Assembly (NCBI GenBank): GCA_022826665.1 | Contig: JAJDUK010000056.1 | Location: 78,257 to 142,256, forward strand | Direction: 5' to 3' | Origin: Alphaproteobacteria bacterium | Lineage (GTDB): Bacteria > Pseudomonadota > Alphaproteobacteria > UBA828 | Length of the DNA stretch: 64,000 nt | Shown here: in pieces, positions 33,972 through 43,086 of the stretch | Position numbering within the stretch: the first letter of the stretch is position 1 | How the letters are laid out: the number at the start of each line of letters is the position of its first letter | The notes under the pieces: generated by a model | What the model was told of the DNA's origin: nothing | Database searches by the model: none | Seen by the model: the letters and a program-made list of their open reading frames with translations, nothing else | Translations under genes and position numbers: made by a program

Positions 33972-36062
33972 ATGTCTGCGCCTGCCTCCAAGCCCCCCGT
34001 CGCGCCCCGAAAACCCGTCTCGGCGACGCTGCACGGCATCGCGCGCAGCGACGACTACGCCTGGCTGAAGGATGCCGACTGGCAGCGGGTAATGCGCGAG
34101 CCGGAGACGCTCGACCCCAATATCCGCGCCTGCCTGGAGGCCGAGAACGCCTACACCGACGCCTTTCTCGCGCCCCACAAGGCGCTCAGGGAGGCGCTGG
34201 TGGCCGAGATGCGCGGGCGCATGAAGGAGGACGATTCCTCGGTGCCGGTACCCGACGGCGCGTGGGCCTACTACCGCCGCTACGTGGAGGGCGGCGAGCA
34301 TCCGCTCTATTGCCGCGCCCCGCGCGACGACGAAGCGACGGAGGTGCTGCTGCTTGACGGAAACCGCGAGGCCGAGGGCGAGGCTTATTTCAAGATCGGC
34401 GACTGCGAGCACAGCCACGACCATCGCCGCCTCGCCTACACCCTCGACCTCAACGGCTCGGAGCGCTACCGCCTCTTCGTCCGCGACATTGCCTCCGGCG
34501 CGGTGACCGACGGGCCGATCGAGAACGCCTACGGCGATGTCATCTGGGCCGCCGACGGCGAGACCGTCTTCTACACCGTGCTCGACGAGAACCACCGCCC
34601 TTATCAGGTGCGTCGTCACCGCGTGGGCAGCGCGGCGAGGGCGGACCCCGTGGTCTACGAGGAGTCCGATCCCGGCTTCTTTCTCAGAATCGGCGAGTCG
34701 GAGAGCCGGCGCTTCGTCCTGATCTCGGCCCACGATCACACGACCTCCGAGGTCCATCTGATCGAGGCCAGCGCGCCCGAGAGCGCGCCCCGCCTCGTCG
34801 CCGCCCGCGAGCGCGGTATCGAGTACGACATAGCCCTTCGCGATGGGCGCCTCTACATCCTGACCAACGCCGACGGCGCCACCGATTTCAAGATCATGAC
34901 CGCGCCGCTGGAGGCGCCGGAGCGCGAGGCGTGGCGCGTCTGGCTTCCCCACGAGGCCGGCACCTACGTGCGCGCCCAACTTCTCTTCGCCGGCCACCAC
35001 GTGCGGCTGGAGCGGGTCGGCGGCCTGCCGCGCATCGTCGTCACCGACCTGGAGACCGGCGAGGCGCACACCGTCGCCTTCGAGGAGGAAGCCTACGACC
35101 TCTCGCTCTCGCCTGGCTACGAGTTCGAGACCGAGACGGTCCGCTTCGTCTACAGCTCGATGACGACGCCGGCGCAGACCTTCGACTACGACATGCGCAC
35201 CCGCACCCGCACCCTGCGCAAGACCCAGGAGGTGCCGAGCGGCCACGACCCCGCCGACTACGTCACCCGCCGGTTGACCGCGGTGAGCCACGACGGCGCC
35301 GAGGTGCCGGTCTCGCTGCTCCATCGCCGCACGACCCCGCAGGACGGCACCGCCCCGCTGCTCCTATACGGCTATGGCGCCTACGGCCACGCGATCCCGG
35401 CCGCGTTCTCCACCAACCGGCTGAGCCTGGTGGACCGCGGATTCGTCTACGCCATCGCCCACATCCGGGGCGGCTCGGACTGCGGCTACGGCTGGTATCT
35501 CGACGGCAAGCTCGAGAAGAAGACCAACACCTTCGCCGACTTCATCGCCGCCGCCGAGCACCTGATCGCCGAGGACTACACGGCCAAGGGACGCGTCAGC
35601 GCCCACGGCGGCAGCGCCGGTGGCATGCTGATGGGGGCGGTCGCGAACCTGCGCCCCGATCTCTTCGCCAGCATCGTCGCCGAGGTGCCCTTCGTCGACG
35701 TGCTCAACACCATGTGCGACCGGGACCTGCCGCTCACGCCGCCGGAATGGCCGGAGTGGGGCAACCCCATCGAGGACGAACACGCCTACCGCACCATCGC
35801 GGCCTACGCGCCCTACGAGAACGTGGCGGCCCAGGCCTATCCGGCGATCTTCGCAACCGCAGGCCTCACCGACCCGCGCGTGACCTATTGGGAGCCCGCC
35901 AAGTGGGTGGCGAAGCTCCGCCGGCTCAAGACCGACGGCAATCCCCTCCTGCTGCACACCAACATGGAGGCCGGCCACGGCGGCGCCTCCGGCCGCTTCC
36001 GCCGGCTCAAGGAAGTGGCGATGGCCTACGCCTTCGTCCTTGCCGTCGCCGGTCGCACTTGA
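33972..36062 (+). CDS. ptrB: Oligopeptidase B / prolyl oligopeptidase family serine peptidase
   Basis: A 696-residue S9A serine peptidase that cleaves short peptides, in oligopeptidase B after basic residues. It has the N-terminal seven-bladed propeller (starting LHGIARSDDYAWLKD) and the C-terminal alpha/beta hydrolase domain. The nucleophile is Ser548 in HGGSAGGMLMGA, preceded by YGYGAYGHAIP and AIAHIRGGSDCGYGWY. The Asp is in GLTDPRVTYWEPAKW, and the His is in EAGHGGASGRF. Length and motifs fit oligopeptidase B rather than POP. ATG 33972 follows AAAAGGTCTT, a weak ribosome site; upstream codons look non-coding. Cytoplasmic, no signal peptide. Confidence 0.92.
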   Translation: MSAPASKPPVAPRKPVSATLHGIARSDDYAWLKDADWQRVMREPETLDPNIRACLEAENAYTDAFLAPHKALREALVAEMRGRMKEDDSSVPVPDGAWAYYRRYVEGGEHPLYCRAPRDDEATEVLLLDGNREAEGEAYFKIGDCEHSHDHRRLAYTLDLNGSERYRLFVRDIASGAVTDGPIENAYGDVIWAADGETVFYTVLDENHRPYQVRRHRVGSAARADPVVYEESDPGFFLRIGESESRRFVLISAHDHTTSEVHLIEASAPESAPRLVAARERGIEYDIALRDGRLYILTNADGATDFKIMTAPLEAPEREAWRVWLPHEAGTYVRAQLLFAGHHVRLERVGGLPRIVVTDLETGEAHTVAFEEEAYDLSLSPGYEFETETVRFVYSSMTTPAQTFDYDMRTRTRTLRKTQEVPSGHDPADYVTRRLTAVSHDGAEVPVSLLHRRTTPQDGTAPLLLYGYGAYGHAIPAAFSTNRLSLVDRGFVYAIAHIRGGSDCGYGWYLDGKLEKKTNTFADFIAAAEHLIAEDYTAKGRVSAHGGSAGGMLMGAVANLRPDLFASIVAEVPFVDVLNTMCDRDLPLTPPEWPEWGNPIEDEHAYRTIAAYAPYENVAAQAYPAIFATAGLTDPRVTYWEPAKWVAKLRRLKTDGNPLLLHTNMEAGHGGASGRFRRLKEVAMAYAFVLAVAGRT

Positions 36063-36095
36063 CGGATTTCCCTCAGTCGCCGGGCATGCCTCGGT

Positions 36096-37454
36096 TCACG
36101 CCTTCCTCAGGCGCCGGCCGTACATCATGTGCCCATAGAAGTTGAACCACTTCCGTGCCTCGGAATCCTGAAACGGATAGTCGGCACCCAACTGTCTCGC
36201 CGTCACGAGGCCGGAGACGAAACAGGTCTCCTGACTGTTGATCAGGGTATGGGCGCCGCAGTGCCACGAGCGCCGCTTGCCCTGAATGAAGCGAAACAGA
36301 TGGATCAGAAGAGCCACGTGACGCACATCGTGGACGATGTGCTGAAACCACCACCTCTTGACGATCTTTCCTTCGTCGATGCGGCTGATCGGATTGTAGG
36401 TCACCAGGCACGGCTTGTCGGATCGTTTCGCCCAAGGCTGCTGGTTGTGCATGATGTAGGTGATTTCGTAATTGTCGGGTCTCGCGCCGTACTGCTCGAT
36501 GTGGTTGCTCCGGGTGGCGAGCGGCTTGACCTCGTTGTCCGGAAGAATAGCGTCGTCCGAATGAACGATCGTATGGTTGTGAAGCTCACTCTCGTAACGG
36601 ATTGAAGAGAGAATATAGCTTTCCCATAACGTCGGTTTATCCAGCATCATCAGCGTTTGGTTGGCGTTGCACGCGAACACAACGTCGTCGAAGGTCTCCG
36701 TCTCTCCGTTTTCGTCCTCGACGACGACCTCGGATGAGCGGCGATAGACTTTTCGAACCGGCCGGTCGAGGTAGATCTTGTCCCGAAAGGCGGCCGACAT
36801 CTTCTCATAGATGCGCCGCGTGCCCCGGTCCCAGGTCTGCATTGGCGTGGCGGTTTCGATATCGAAGAATTCCAGATACCGGGAAAAGAGGGAGGCGGGC
36901 ATGTCGAACACGTTGGTCGCCATCAGGAAGTTGACGAACATGGGTTTCAGTATCTTGTACCTGAAGTCCCCGGAAAACCTGCCGAAGTTGAGAACGGTGC
37001 CCATGCTGATGTAGTTGTACGGGTTGAGGGCATTGAGCAGTCTGGACCTTGACCGGTTGAGTCGGCCAAACCACTTCAGTCGTCTTAGGACCTTCTGGAA
37101 TTTCTCGATTTCCGGTTGCAATTGCCGTCTGATTTCCGAGTCGAAGTCATGCGCATAGACTTCACCGCGATACTTCACGCTGTAGCTGAATTTGGTATCG
37201 ACGAGCTCGATACCGTGCTGCTGCATGAACAGAACGATATGGTGATAAACCGTGGGAATGCACGCGGTGACGGAAATATCGAACGGAATCGAGGTCCCGT
37301 CGTCCTGCGGCATATCGGCCGTGATGGCATTGCCGCCGACCTGAGACTGCGCTTCGAACACGCGAAAATCGAATTGATCGGGGTGCCGATTCAGCACCCA
37401 CGCCACGCCTAGTCCCGAGACTCCCGCACCGATAATGGCAACCCGTCGTGGCAT
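36096..37454 (-). CDS. FAD-dependent amine-oxidase-like oxidoreductase (COG2907 type)
   Basis: A 452-residue flavoprotein with the N-terminal dinucleotide site IIGAGVSGLGVAWVLN and FRVFEAQSQVGGNA. The rest resembles predicted NAD/FAD-binding proteins that sit with cyclopropane-fatty-acid or sterol-type genes in other bacteria (DISVTACIPTVYHHI, FVNFLMATNVFDMP, and the end FVSGLVTARQLGADYPF). Here such partners are absent. Its GC content and codon use are lower than those of the flanking genes, suggesting lateral acquisition. The substrate is unknown. It faces oligopeptidase B convergently with 33 bases between. Confidence 0.78.
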   Translation of the reverse strand: MPRRVAIIGAGVSGLGVAWVLNRHPDQFDFRVFEAQSQVGGNAITADMPQDDGTSIPFDISVTACIPTVYHHIVLFMQQHGIELVDTKFSYSVKYRGEVYAHDFDSEIRRQLQPEIEKFQKVLRRLKWFGRLNRSRSRLLNALNPYNYISMGTVLNFGRFSGDFRYKILKPMFVNFLMATNVFDMPASLFSRYLEFFDIETATPMQTWDRGTRRIYEKMSAAFRDKIYLDRPVRKVYRRSSEVVVEDENGETETFDDVVFACNANQTLMMLDKPTLWESYILSSIRYESELHNHTIVHSDDAILPDNEVKPLATRSNHIEQYGARPDNYEITYIMHNQQPWAKRSDKPCLVTYNPISRIDEGKIVKRWWFQHIVHDVRHVALLIHLFRFIQGKRRSWHCGAHTLINSQETCFVSGLVTARQLGADYPFQDSEARKWFNFYGHMMYGRRLRKA

Positions 37455-37478
37455 CGCCGTCCCTCACAAACGGAGTGG

Positions 37479-38555
37479 TTACACCAGCGGGATCACCTCG
37501 CGGGCGAAGCGTTCCATCGAGCGATGGCGGCTTTCGGCGGGCCGGCTGGGCTGCGCCGTGTTGATGGCGAACTGGGTGATGCCGATCTCCCGGTAGCGCC
37601 GCACCTGGGCCGCCACCTGCTCGGGCGTGCCGACCAACTGGTGCTCCAGGAAGGGCGGCAGATTGGCGGGATCGGCCATCGCCTCCATCCGTTCCATCTG
37701 CTGCACGTTGCGCTCGTAGGTCGGCACATCCTTCCACGGGTTGGCGTGGGTTTCGTAATGCCGGACCACCGCCCGGAAGAAGGCCACGAGATAGGTGATC
37801 GCTTCCTCCCGCGCTTCCTCTTCACTGTCGGCGATGAAGCAGTGGATCCAGAGCGGGATGTTGGCGTCGGCCTGCCCGCCCTTCGCTGCGGTAATCGCCT
37901 TCCACGCGGCGATGGCGTCGGTGTTCTGCTGGAAGGGCGAGGCCGAGGTGCAGAGGAGCCCGAGGCCCATCTCCGCCATGCGCTCGGCGGTGCCGGGATT
38001 GTTGCAGGCACCGTAGAGGTGGATGCGATCACGCGCCGGCCCCGGTCGGAGCGACACCTCGCGCGGGATGGTGGCGTGGGCGCCGTCGTAGCGGAAGGGC
38101 GCGCCGCCAAGCAGCCCCTGGGTGATCTCGCAATGTTCGCGAAAGAGCTCGCGCGAATGCGCCATGTCGATGGCGCGGGCGTCGTACTCGATCCTCGCCA
38201 CGCCGCGACCGAGGCCGATATGCAGGTCGGCGTCGGTCATCAGGCTCAGCATCGCCAGGTCTTCGGCGAACCGCACCGGCTCGTACCAGGGCAGCACGAT
38301 GACGGCGGTGCCGAGCCCCAAACCAGGGCAGGCCGCCGCCACGTGGCTCAGGAAGAGCAGCGGCGAGGGCGAGGGGTAGTAGTCGGTAAAATGGTGCTCC
38401 AGCACCCAGACGCTGCCGAAACCGAGTGCCTGCCCGAAACGACAGTCGTCCAGCATCTCGCGGTAGCGCTGCCGGTCGCCGGCGGCGCCATCCTGCTCGG
38501 CTGGCATCACCGGGCCCACGGTGAAGCCGAAGGCCGGATTACCCCGTTCGCTCAT
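37479..38555 (-). CDS. LLM-class flavin-dependent oxidoreductase
   Basis: A 358-residue bacterial-luciferase-like monooxygenase. The TIM-barrel pattern shows in FGSVWVLEHHFTDYYPSPSP, LGLGTAVIVLPWYEPVRFAEDLAML and LHIGLGRGVARIEYDA. The late part has GTPEQVAAQVRRYREIGITQFAIN. Members use reduced FMN or F420 to oxidise varied small substrates. With no flavin reductase next to it, the reaction is not predictable. ATG 38555 is the best start. The gene is separated from sodC by a 105-base gap containing two hairpins. Confidence 0.86.
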   Translation of the reverse strand: MSERGNPAFGFTVGPVMPAEQDGAAGDRQRYREMLDDCRFGQALGFGSVWVLEHHFTDYYPSPSPLLFLSHVAAACPGLGLGTAVIVLPWYEPVRFAEDLAMLSLMTDADLHIGLGRGVARIEYDARAIDMAHSRELFREHCEITQGLLGGAPFRYDGAHATIPREVSLRPGPARDRIHLYGACNNPGTAERMAEMGLGLLCTSASPFQQNTDAIAAWKAITAAKGGQADANIPLWIHCFIADSEEEAREEAITYLVAFFRAVVRHYETHANPWKDVPTYERNVQQMERMEAMADPANLPPFLEHQLVGTPEQVAAQVRRYREIGITQFAINTAQPSRPAESRHRSMERFAREVIPLV

Positions 38556-38591
38556 GCCCGAGTCCTAACGGACCCAGCGTGCACACCACAA

Positions 38592-38629
38592 GCGGCGCGA
38601 AGAGCCGCGGCGCCGGGTCGCCGGACCCG
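38592..38629. terminator. Two stem-loops downstream of sodC
   Basis: Two inverted repeats lie in the gap between sodC and the LLM gene: GCGGC/GCCGC (38592-38596 and 38604-38608) and CGGGTC/GACCCG (38614-38619 and 38624-38629, GCCG loop). They are downstream of sodC on the minus strand, so a transcription-end role is possible, but there is no convincing T-tract. Confidence 0.35.
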
Positions 38630-38660
38630 TGCGCCGACTCTCCGCGACTCTCGGGCAAAG

Positions 38661-39173
38661 CTACTGGGTGATGACGCCGCAGGCGATGCGGGGCCCGGCC
38701 GCGCCTGCAGGATCGGACACGTAGTCATCGGGGCCGTCGTGAATCACGATCGCCGCGCCGTCCTCGTCGAAGAGCGAGGCATCCAGCCGCAGCTGCGTGT
38801 TCAGCACCTCGATCTCCAGCGCGCCCGAGTCCGGCACGTGGATGTTGGGCATGTCGCCCGCGTGCATCCCCTCGGCATTGTCGATCCCGTGCTTCGCGCC
38901 CGTCGGATTGAAGTGACCGCCTGCGGACTTGAAGGGCGGCTCGCACACACCGACCGCATGAACATGGAAGGCATGGGCGCCCGCCGGGAGGTTCTTCAAC
39001 TTCGCGTGCAACAGCGTGCCCTGCGGCGTCTCACGCAGCGTGACCGCGCCGACCGACTCCCCGTTCGCGTTCATCATCGCGGCACTCGCCTGATCTGCCG
39101 CGCTCGCCATCTGGGACGTCGCGGCCAATGCCATGCCGGCCACAAGAATGGTGACTGCAATCAGCTTCGTCAT
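38661..39173 (-). CDS. sodC: Superoxide dismutase [Cu-Zn], periplasmic
   Basis: A 170-residue secreted Cu,Zn superoxide dismutase that removes superoxide in the periplasm. A signal peptide covers residues 1-25 (ending MASA). Metal ligands are complete: His70, His72, His87, His95, His104, Asp107 and His145 (FHVHAVG, GGHFNP, KHG, MHAGDMPN, VIHDGPDDY). Cys77 and Cys165 can form the structural disulfide. The neighbouring genes toward higher coordinates are copper-related (a cytochrome, CueR and CopA), so it may draw on the same periplasmic copper pool. ATG 39173 with an AGGAC site. Confidence 0.93.
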   Translation of the reverse strand: MTKLIAVTILVAGMALAATSQMASAADQASAAMMNANGESVGAVTLRETPQGTLLHAKLKNLPAGAHAFHVHAVGVCEPPFKSAGGHFNPTGAKHGIDNAEGMHAGDMPNIHVPDSGALEIEVLNTQLRLDASLFDEDGAAIVIHDGPDDYVSDPAGAAGPRIACGVITQ

Positions 39174-39288
39174 TGTCCTGTCCTCTTCGTTAGCGTCTTT
39201 GCACCGGATGAATGTTATCACCGCCGGCCCGAGTTCGACTGTCTGGTCCCTGTCGCGTCGGGAAAAAAGCACTCGCCCCTGTACCGGT

Positions 39289-39771
39289 TCAAAAGATGCC
39301 GTTGGCCTTCTGCAGCTCGCGCACGTAGCGCGTGATCTTGATGACGTCCCCGTCCGAGACGCCCTCGACCGGCGGCATGTCGCCGAAGTTCCAGTGGTGG
39401 GCGCGAACGCCCTGCCGCGCAGCCAGGCGGAACGACATGTCGCCGTGGTGATTGGGCTCGTAGATTCGGTGGACCAGCGGTGGCCCCTGGTCCGAGCCCG
39501 TCGCGTGGGTGCCGTGGCAGGTCACGCAGTTCTCCTCGAACAGCGCGTGGCCGGCCTCCGCCTCGGCAGTGAAGGCCGGGATTGCCAGCGCCGCCCCTCC
39601 ATTGCCGTGCTGCGCGTGGTCGTCGTCGAACCATTGCAGCCACCCGACCACGCCCACCACCACCGCGGCCGCGATCACGACGAGGTAGAGCCTGTCCGTC
39701 AGCTTCTTCCTCTTGGTTCGGCTTGAGGAAGCGGACCCGCGAGGTCGGCGAGGATTGGGTCTTTTCTTCAT
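39289..39771 (-). CDS. Membrane-anchored cytochrome c, in operon with cueR
   Basis: A 160-residue c-type cytochrome. After a basic N-terminus (MKKRPNPRRPRG) a single membrane helix (YLVVIAAAVVVGVVGWL) anchors a periplasmic domain with one haem site CVTCH and later residues DMPPVEGVSDGDVIKITRYVRELQ that supply a likely axial Met. Its ATG overlaps the cueR stop by four bases, so it is coupled to the copper sensor and probably copper-induced. A second cytochrome with a related haem motif follows copA on the other side. Its electron partner is unknown. Confidence 0.85.
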   Translation of the reverse strand: MKKRPNPRRPRGSASSSRTKRKKLTDRLYLVVIAAAVVVGVVGWLQWFDDDHAQHGNGGAALAIPAFTAEAEAGHALFEENCVTCHGTHATGSDQGPPLVHRIYEPNHHGDMSFRLAARQGVRAHHWNFGDMPPVEGVSDGDVIKITRYVRELQKANGIF

Positions 39772-40172
39772 TGTGCGTCTCCCGCAGACGGGCCTGCGAG
39801 GTCGTCCAGAATGGGACAATCCGGCCGCTCGTCGCCGTGGCAGCGCGCTACGAGGGTTGCGAGCGTGCCGCGCAGCCCTTCGAGCTCGGCGATCTTGCGG
39901 TCGATGCGGCGCAGATGGGCCTCGGCCAGCGCTTTGACATCGGCGCTGGCACGCGCGCGGTCCTCGTAGAGCGAAAGCAGCGTGCGGCACTCCTCGATCG
40001 AGAACCCGAGGGAGCGGGCGCGGGCGAGGAACCTCAGCTTGTGCACGTCGGTTTCGACGAACGCGCGGTAGCCGTTCGTGCCCCGCGCCGGCCGCACCAG
40101 GCCGATGTCCTCGTAATAGCGGATCGTCTTTGCCGAGAGCCCGCTGGCTTCGGCCACGTCGGCTATTTTCAT
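39768..40172 (-). CDS. cueR: MerR-family copper-responsive regulator, CueR
   Basis: A 134-residue MerR-type activator that senses Cu(I). The N-terminal helix-turn-helix reads MKIADVAEASGLSAKTIRYYEDIGLV, and a dimerisation helix follows. The C-terminal sensor loop has the two-cysteine pattern CHGDERPDCPI, which is the Cu(I)/Ag(I) CueR signature. ATG 40172 has GGAGG five bases ahead; a GTG two codons earlier is less well placed. A 19-bp-spacer MerR-type promoter lies on each strand in the divergent gap, so it probably regulates both copA and itself. The cytochrome gene follows with an ATGA overlap. Confidence 0.9.
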   Translation of the reverse strand: MKIADVAEASGLSAKTIRYYEDIGLVRPARGTNGYRAFVETDVHKLRFLARARSLGFSIEECRTLLSLYEDRARASADVKALAEAHLRRIDRKIAELEGLRGTLATLVARCHGDERPDCPILDDLAGPSAGDAQ

Positions 40173-40190
40173 GGCCACCTCCGCGACACT

Positions 40191-40221
40191 CTCATAAAGG
40201 TTCCTGTCGCGGGAAGGTCAA
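40191..40221 (-). promoter_or_regulatory. MerR-type promoter of cueR-cytochrome operon (19-bp spacer)
   Basis: On the minus strand TTGACC (40221-40216) and TATGAG (40196-40191) are separated by exactly 19 bases, the long spacer used by MerR-family activators. The spacer contains an imperfect dyad TTCC...GGAA. Predicted transcription starts near 40184, giving a very short leader with GGAGG before the ATG at 40172. This would make cueR autoregulated by copper. Confidence 0.6.
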
Positions 40222-40234
40222 GAGCGGCGCCTCC

Positions 40235-40265
40235 TTGACCTTCCAGTTACTGGAAACCCTACATT
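40235..40265 (+). promoter_or_regulatory. CueR-type promoter/operator of copA
   Basis: TTGACC (40235-40240) and TACATT (40260-40265) are separated by 19 bases. The spacer holds the perfect dyad TTCCAGT-T-ACTGGAA (40241-40255). This matches the known CueR operator layout, in which copper-bound CueR untwists an over-long promoter. The copA GTG at 40297 follows an AAGGAG site. Confidence 0.8.
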
Positions 40266-40296
40266 CCTGAGTGACGAAGTCCACAAGGAGTTTGCG

Positions 40297-42609
40297 GTGG
40301 AACCGGTAGCGACGGTCGAGGAGACGGCGCGCGATCCCGTTTGCGGGATGAGCGTGGAGCGTGCCGGCGCGCGCCACACGGTGCGGCACGAGGGGCAGAC
40401 GTTCTATTTCTGCTGCGCCCGGTGTCGGGAGCGCTTTGCCGCGGCACCCGAGGATTTCCTCGGCGAACGCCCGCGCCCGGCGCCGCAGCCCGCGCCCGAG
40501 GGCAGCCTCTACACCTGCCCCATGGACCCCGAGATCGTCCAGGCCTCACCGGGCGATTGCCCGATCTGCGGCATGGCGCTGGAGCCGATGATGCCTGCGG
40601 CCGAGGAGGGGCCATCGCCCGAGCTGCGCGACCTGCGCCGCCGCCTCTGGCTCGCCGCACCGCTCGCGGCCGCCGTGTTCGCGTTGGAGATGGGGAGCCA
40701 CGCCGGCATCCCCTTCGACTCCTGGATCGGGCCGCGCGTCTTTGTCGCCCTGCAATTCGTGCTCGCGACGCCGGTTCTCTGGATCGCGCGCGCGTTCTTC
40801 CTGCGCGGCTTCGCCTCGGTACGCAACCGCTCGCCCAACATGTGGACGCTGATCGCGCTCGGCACCGGCGCCGCCTGGCTCTTCAGCCTCGCGGGCCTGC
40901 TCGCGCCGGGCGTTTTCCCGGCGGCGGTCCTCACCGCAGGCGGGCAGCCGCCGGCGTACTTCGAGGCCGCCGCCGTGATCCTCGTGCTCGTGCTAGTCGG
41001 TCAGGTGATGGAGACGGTTGCCCGTGAGCGGACGGGCGATGCCATCCGCGCGCTCATGGGCCTCGCGCCGAAAACGGCACGCAGATTGGAAGAAGAGGGC
41101 GAGTCCGACGTGCCCCTCGACGCCGTCCGCGCCGGCGACCGGTTGCGAGTGCGGCCCGGCGAGAGTGTGCCGGTGGATGGCGTCGTGACCGAGGGCCGCG
41201 CCACCCTCGACGAGAGCATGATTACCGGCGAGCCGCTGCCGGTGGAGAAAGGACCCGGCGATCCGCTCACCGGCGGCACGCTCGCCAGGTCCGGCAGCCT
41301 CGTGATGCGGGCAGAGCGCGTCGGCGCCGAAACCACGCTCGCCCGCATCGTCGCCCTGGTGGCGAAGGCGCAGCGCAGCCGCGCGCCGATCCAGGCGCTG
41401 GCGGACCGGGTCGCCGGCGTCTTCGTGCCGGCTGTGGTCGCCGTCGCCGTGCTGGCAGCCATCGGCTGGGCGGTGGCCGGTCCGTCGCCCGCGCTGGCCT
41501 ACGCGCTCACCGCAGCCGTGAGCGTGCTCATCATCGCCTGCCCCTGTGCGCTCGGGCTGGCGACGCCGATGTCGATCATGGTGGCCGCCGGGCGTGGCGC
41601 CCAGGCCGGCGTGCTGGTGCGCGATGCCGAGGCGCTGGAGCGTCTCGCCAAGGCGGACCTGCTCGTCGTGGACAAGACCGGCACCCTCACCGAAGGCCGG
41701 CCCGCCGTGACCGATGTCATGACGCTAGGCGAAGTGGATCGGACGAGGCTGCTCGCGTTGGCGGCGGCGCTGGAGCGGAGCGCCCAGCACCCGCTCGCCG
41801 AGGCGATCGTCGAGGCGGCGGAGGCGGCAGGCGCGCCCTATCTTGCGGCGCGTGACGTGGAGGCCGTTGCCGGCCGGGGCGTGCACGGGCAAGTCGAGGG
41901 CCGCGGGGTCGCACTCGGCAATGCCGCCATGATGAAAGCACTGGATATCCCGCTCGGCGAACAAGCAGACGAGGCAGAAGCGTTGGAGGATGCCGGCAAG
42001 ACCGCGATGTACGTCGCGGTGGACGGCGTGCTCGCAGGCGTTATCGGGGTCGCCGACACGGTGCGGGAGACCGCGCCCGAGGCCCTGCGCGCCCTGGAGG
42101 CGATGGGCCTGCGCGTCGTCATGGCGACCGGCGACAGCCCGCGCGTCGCCGGGATCGTCGCCGCCGCGCTCGGCATCGAAGAGGTGCACGCCGCGCTCGG
42201 GCCGGAAGAGAAGGGCGCGCTGGTCGAGCAGTTCCGCCAACAGGGCCGGACCGTCGCCATGGCCGGCGACGGGGTGAACGACGCGCCGGCGCTGGCCCTG
42301 GCCGATGTCGGCATCGCCTTGGGCACCGGCGCCGACATCGCGATGGAGAGCGCCGGCATCACCCTGGTCAAGGGCGACCTGCGCGGCATCGTTCGCGCCC
42401 GCAGGCTGGCACGGGCGACCATGGGCAACGTGCGCCAGAACCTCTTCCTCGCCTTCGTCTATAACGCCGCCGCCATCCCCATTGCCGCGGGCGTGCTGTT
42501 TCCCCCGTTCGGCATCTTGCTCTCGCCGATGGTCGCCGCCGCCGTGATGAGCCTCTCCTCGGTCTCGGTCATCGGCAATGCGCTCCGCCTCCGCGCGGCG
42601 CGGGTCTGA
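40297..42609 (+). CDS. copA: Copper-exporting P1B-type ATPase
   Basis: A 770-residue copper-efflux ATPase. Instead of the usual HMA domain the N-terminus has a YHS domain (DPVCGMS...FYFCCARCRERF, about 10-50). A heavy-metal-binding zinc-ribbon-like motif (YTCPMDPE...GDCPICGM, about 70-97) follows. The transmembrane CPC is Cys415-Pro-Cys417 in IACPCALGLATP, the phosphorylated Asp459 is in DKTGTLT, and GDGVNDAPAL marks the hinge. It would move Cu(I) to the periplasm. GTG 40297 is supported by AAGGAG. A CueR-type promoter lies just upstream, and a cytochrome c gene follows eight bases after the stop. Confidence 0.96.
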   Translation: MEPVATVEETARDPVCGMSVERAGARHTVRHEGQTFYFCCARCRERFAAAPEDFLGERPRPAPQPAPEGSLYTCPMDPEIVQASPGDCPICGMALEPMMPAAEEGPSPELRDLRRRLWLAAPLAAAVFALEMGSHAGIPFDSWIGPRVFVALQFVLATPVLWIARAFFLRGFASVRNRSPNMWTLIALGTGAAWLFSLAGLLAPGVFPAAVLTAGGQPPAYFEAAAVILVLVLVGQVMETVARERTGDAIRALMGLAPKTARRLEEEGESDVPLDAVRAGDRLRVRPGESVPVDGVVTEGRATLDESMITGEPLPVEKGPGDPLTGGTLARSGSLVMRAERVGAETTLARIVALVAKAQRSRAPIQALADRVAGVFVPAVVAVAVLAAIGWAVAGPSPALAYALTAAVSVLIIACPCALGLATPMSIMVAAGRGAQAGVLVRDAEALERLAKADLLVVDKTGTLTEGRPAVTDVMTLGEVDRTRLLALAAALERSAQHPLAEAIVEAAEAAGAPYLAARDVEAVAGRGVHGQVEGRGVALGNAAMMKALDIPLGEQADEAEALEDAGKTAMYVAVDGVLAGVIGVADTVRETAPEALRALEAMGLRVVMATGDSPRVAGIVAAALGIEEVHAALGPEEKGALVEQFRQQGRTVAMAGDGVNDAPALALADVGIALGTGADIAMESAGITLVKGDLRGIVRARRLARATMGNVRQNLFLAFVYNAAAIPIAAGVLFPPFGILLSPMVAAAVMSLSSVSVIGNALRLRAARV

Positions 42610-42616
42610 GGGCGGC

Positions 42617-43078
42617 GTGCGGTTGACAGCACGAGCAATCGTCGCGGCGATCGGGGCCATCGCCGGTTGGCTGCTGGTCGGGCAGGCTACCCTGGCATCG
42701 GACGATCTCGCGCAGGGCGCCGCGCTCTACGCCGAACACTGCGCCTCCTGCCACGGCAAGAACCTCGAAGGCGCGCCGGACTGGCGAAGGCAGGGCGCCG
42801 ACGGGCTCTATCCTGCCCCGCCCCATGACGAGACCGGCCACACCTGGCATCACGGCGACCGGATGCTCTTCGACTATACGAAGCTGGGCGGCGAGGGGTT
42901 GCTGGCGGCGCGCGGGATCACCAACTTCGAAAGCGGTATGCCGGGTTTCGCCGAGATTCTCACTGACGACGAAATCCGCGATGTCCTCGCCTTCATCAAG
43001 AGCACCTGGCCTGAGCCCTTGCGCAATCACCAGGAGGACATGACGCGGCACGAAGCCGAGTCCCTACCGCGGGAATAG
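42617..43078 (+). CDS. Cytochrome c, downstream of copA
   Basis: A 153-residue exported c-type cytochrome with signal peptide (VRLTARAIVAAIGAIAGWLLVG...) and one haem motif CASCH near residue 38. The later FESGMPGFAEILTDDEIRDVLAFIKSTW gives an axial Met and the usual closing helix. Start is a GTG eight bases past the copA stop, so it probably shares the copper-induced transcript. It resembles, but is distinct from, the cytochrome in the cueR operon. Possible roles include periplasmic Cu(I) oxidation or electron delivery; neither can be decided here. Confidence 0.85.
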   Translation: MRLTARAIVAAIGAIAGWLLVGQATLASDDLAQGAALYAEHCASCHGKNLEGAPDWRRQGADGLYPAPPHDETGHTWHHGDRMLFDYTKLGGEGLLAARGITNFESGMPGFAEILTDDEIRDVLAFIKSTWPEPLRNHQEDMTRHEAESLPRE

Positions 43079-43086
43079 ACGCTGAA

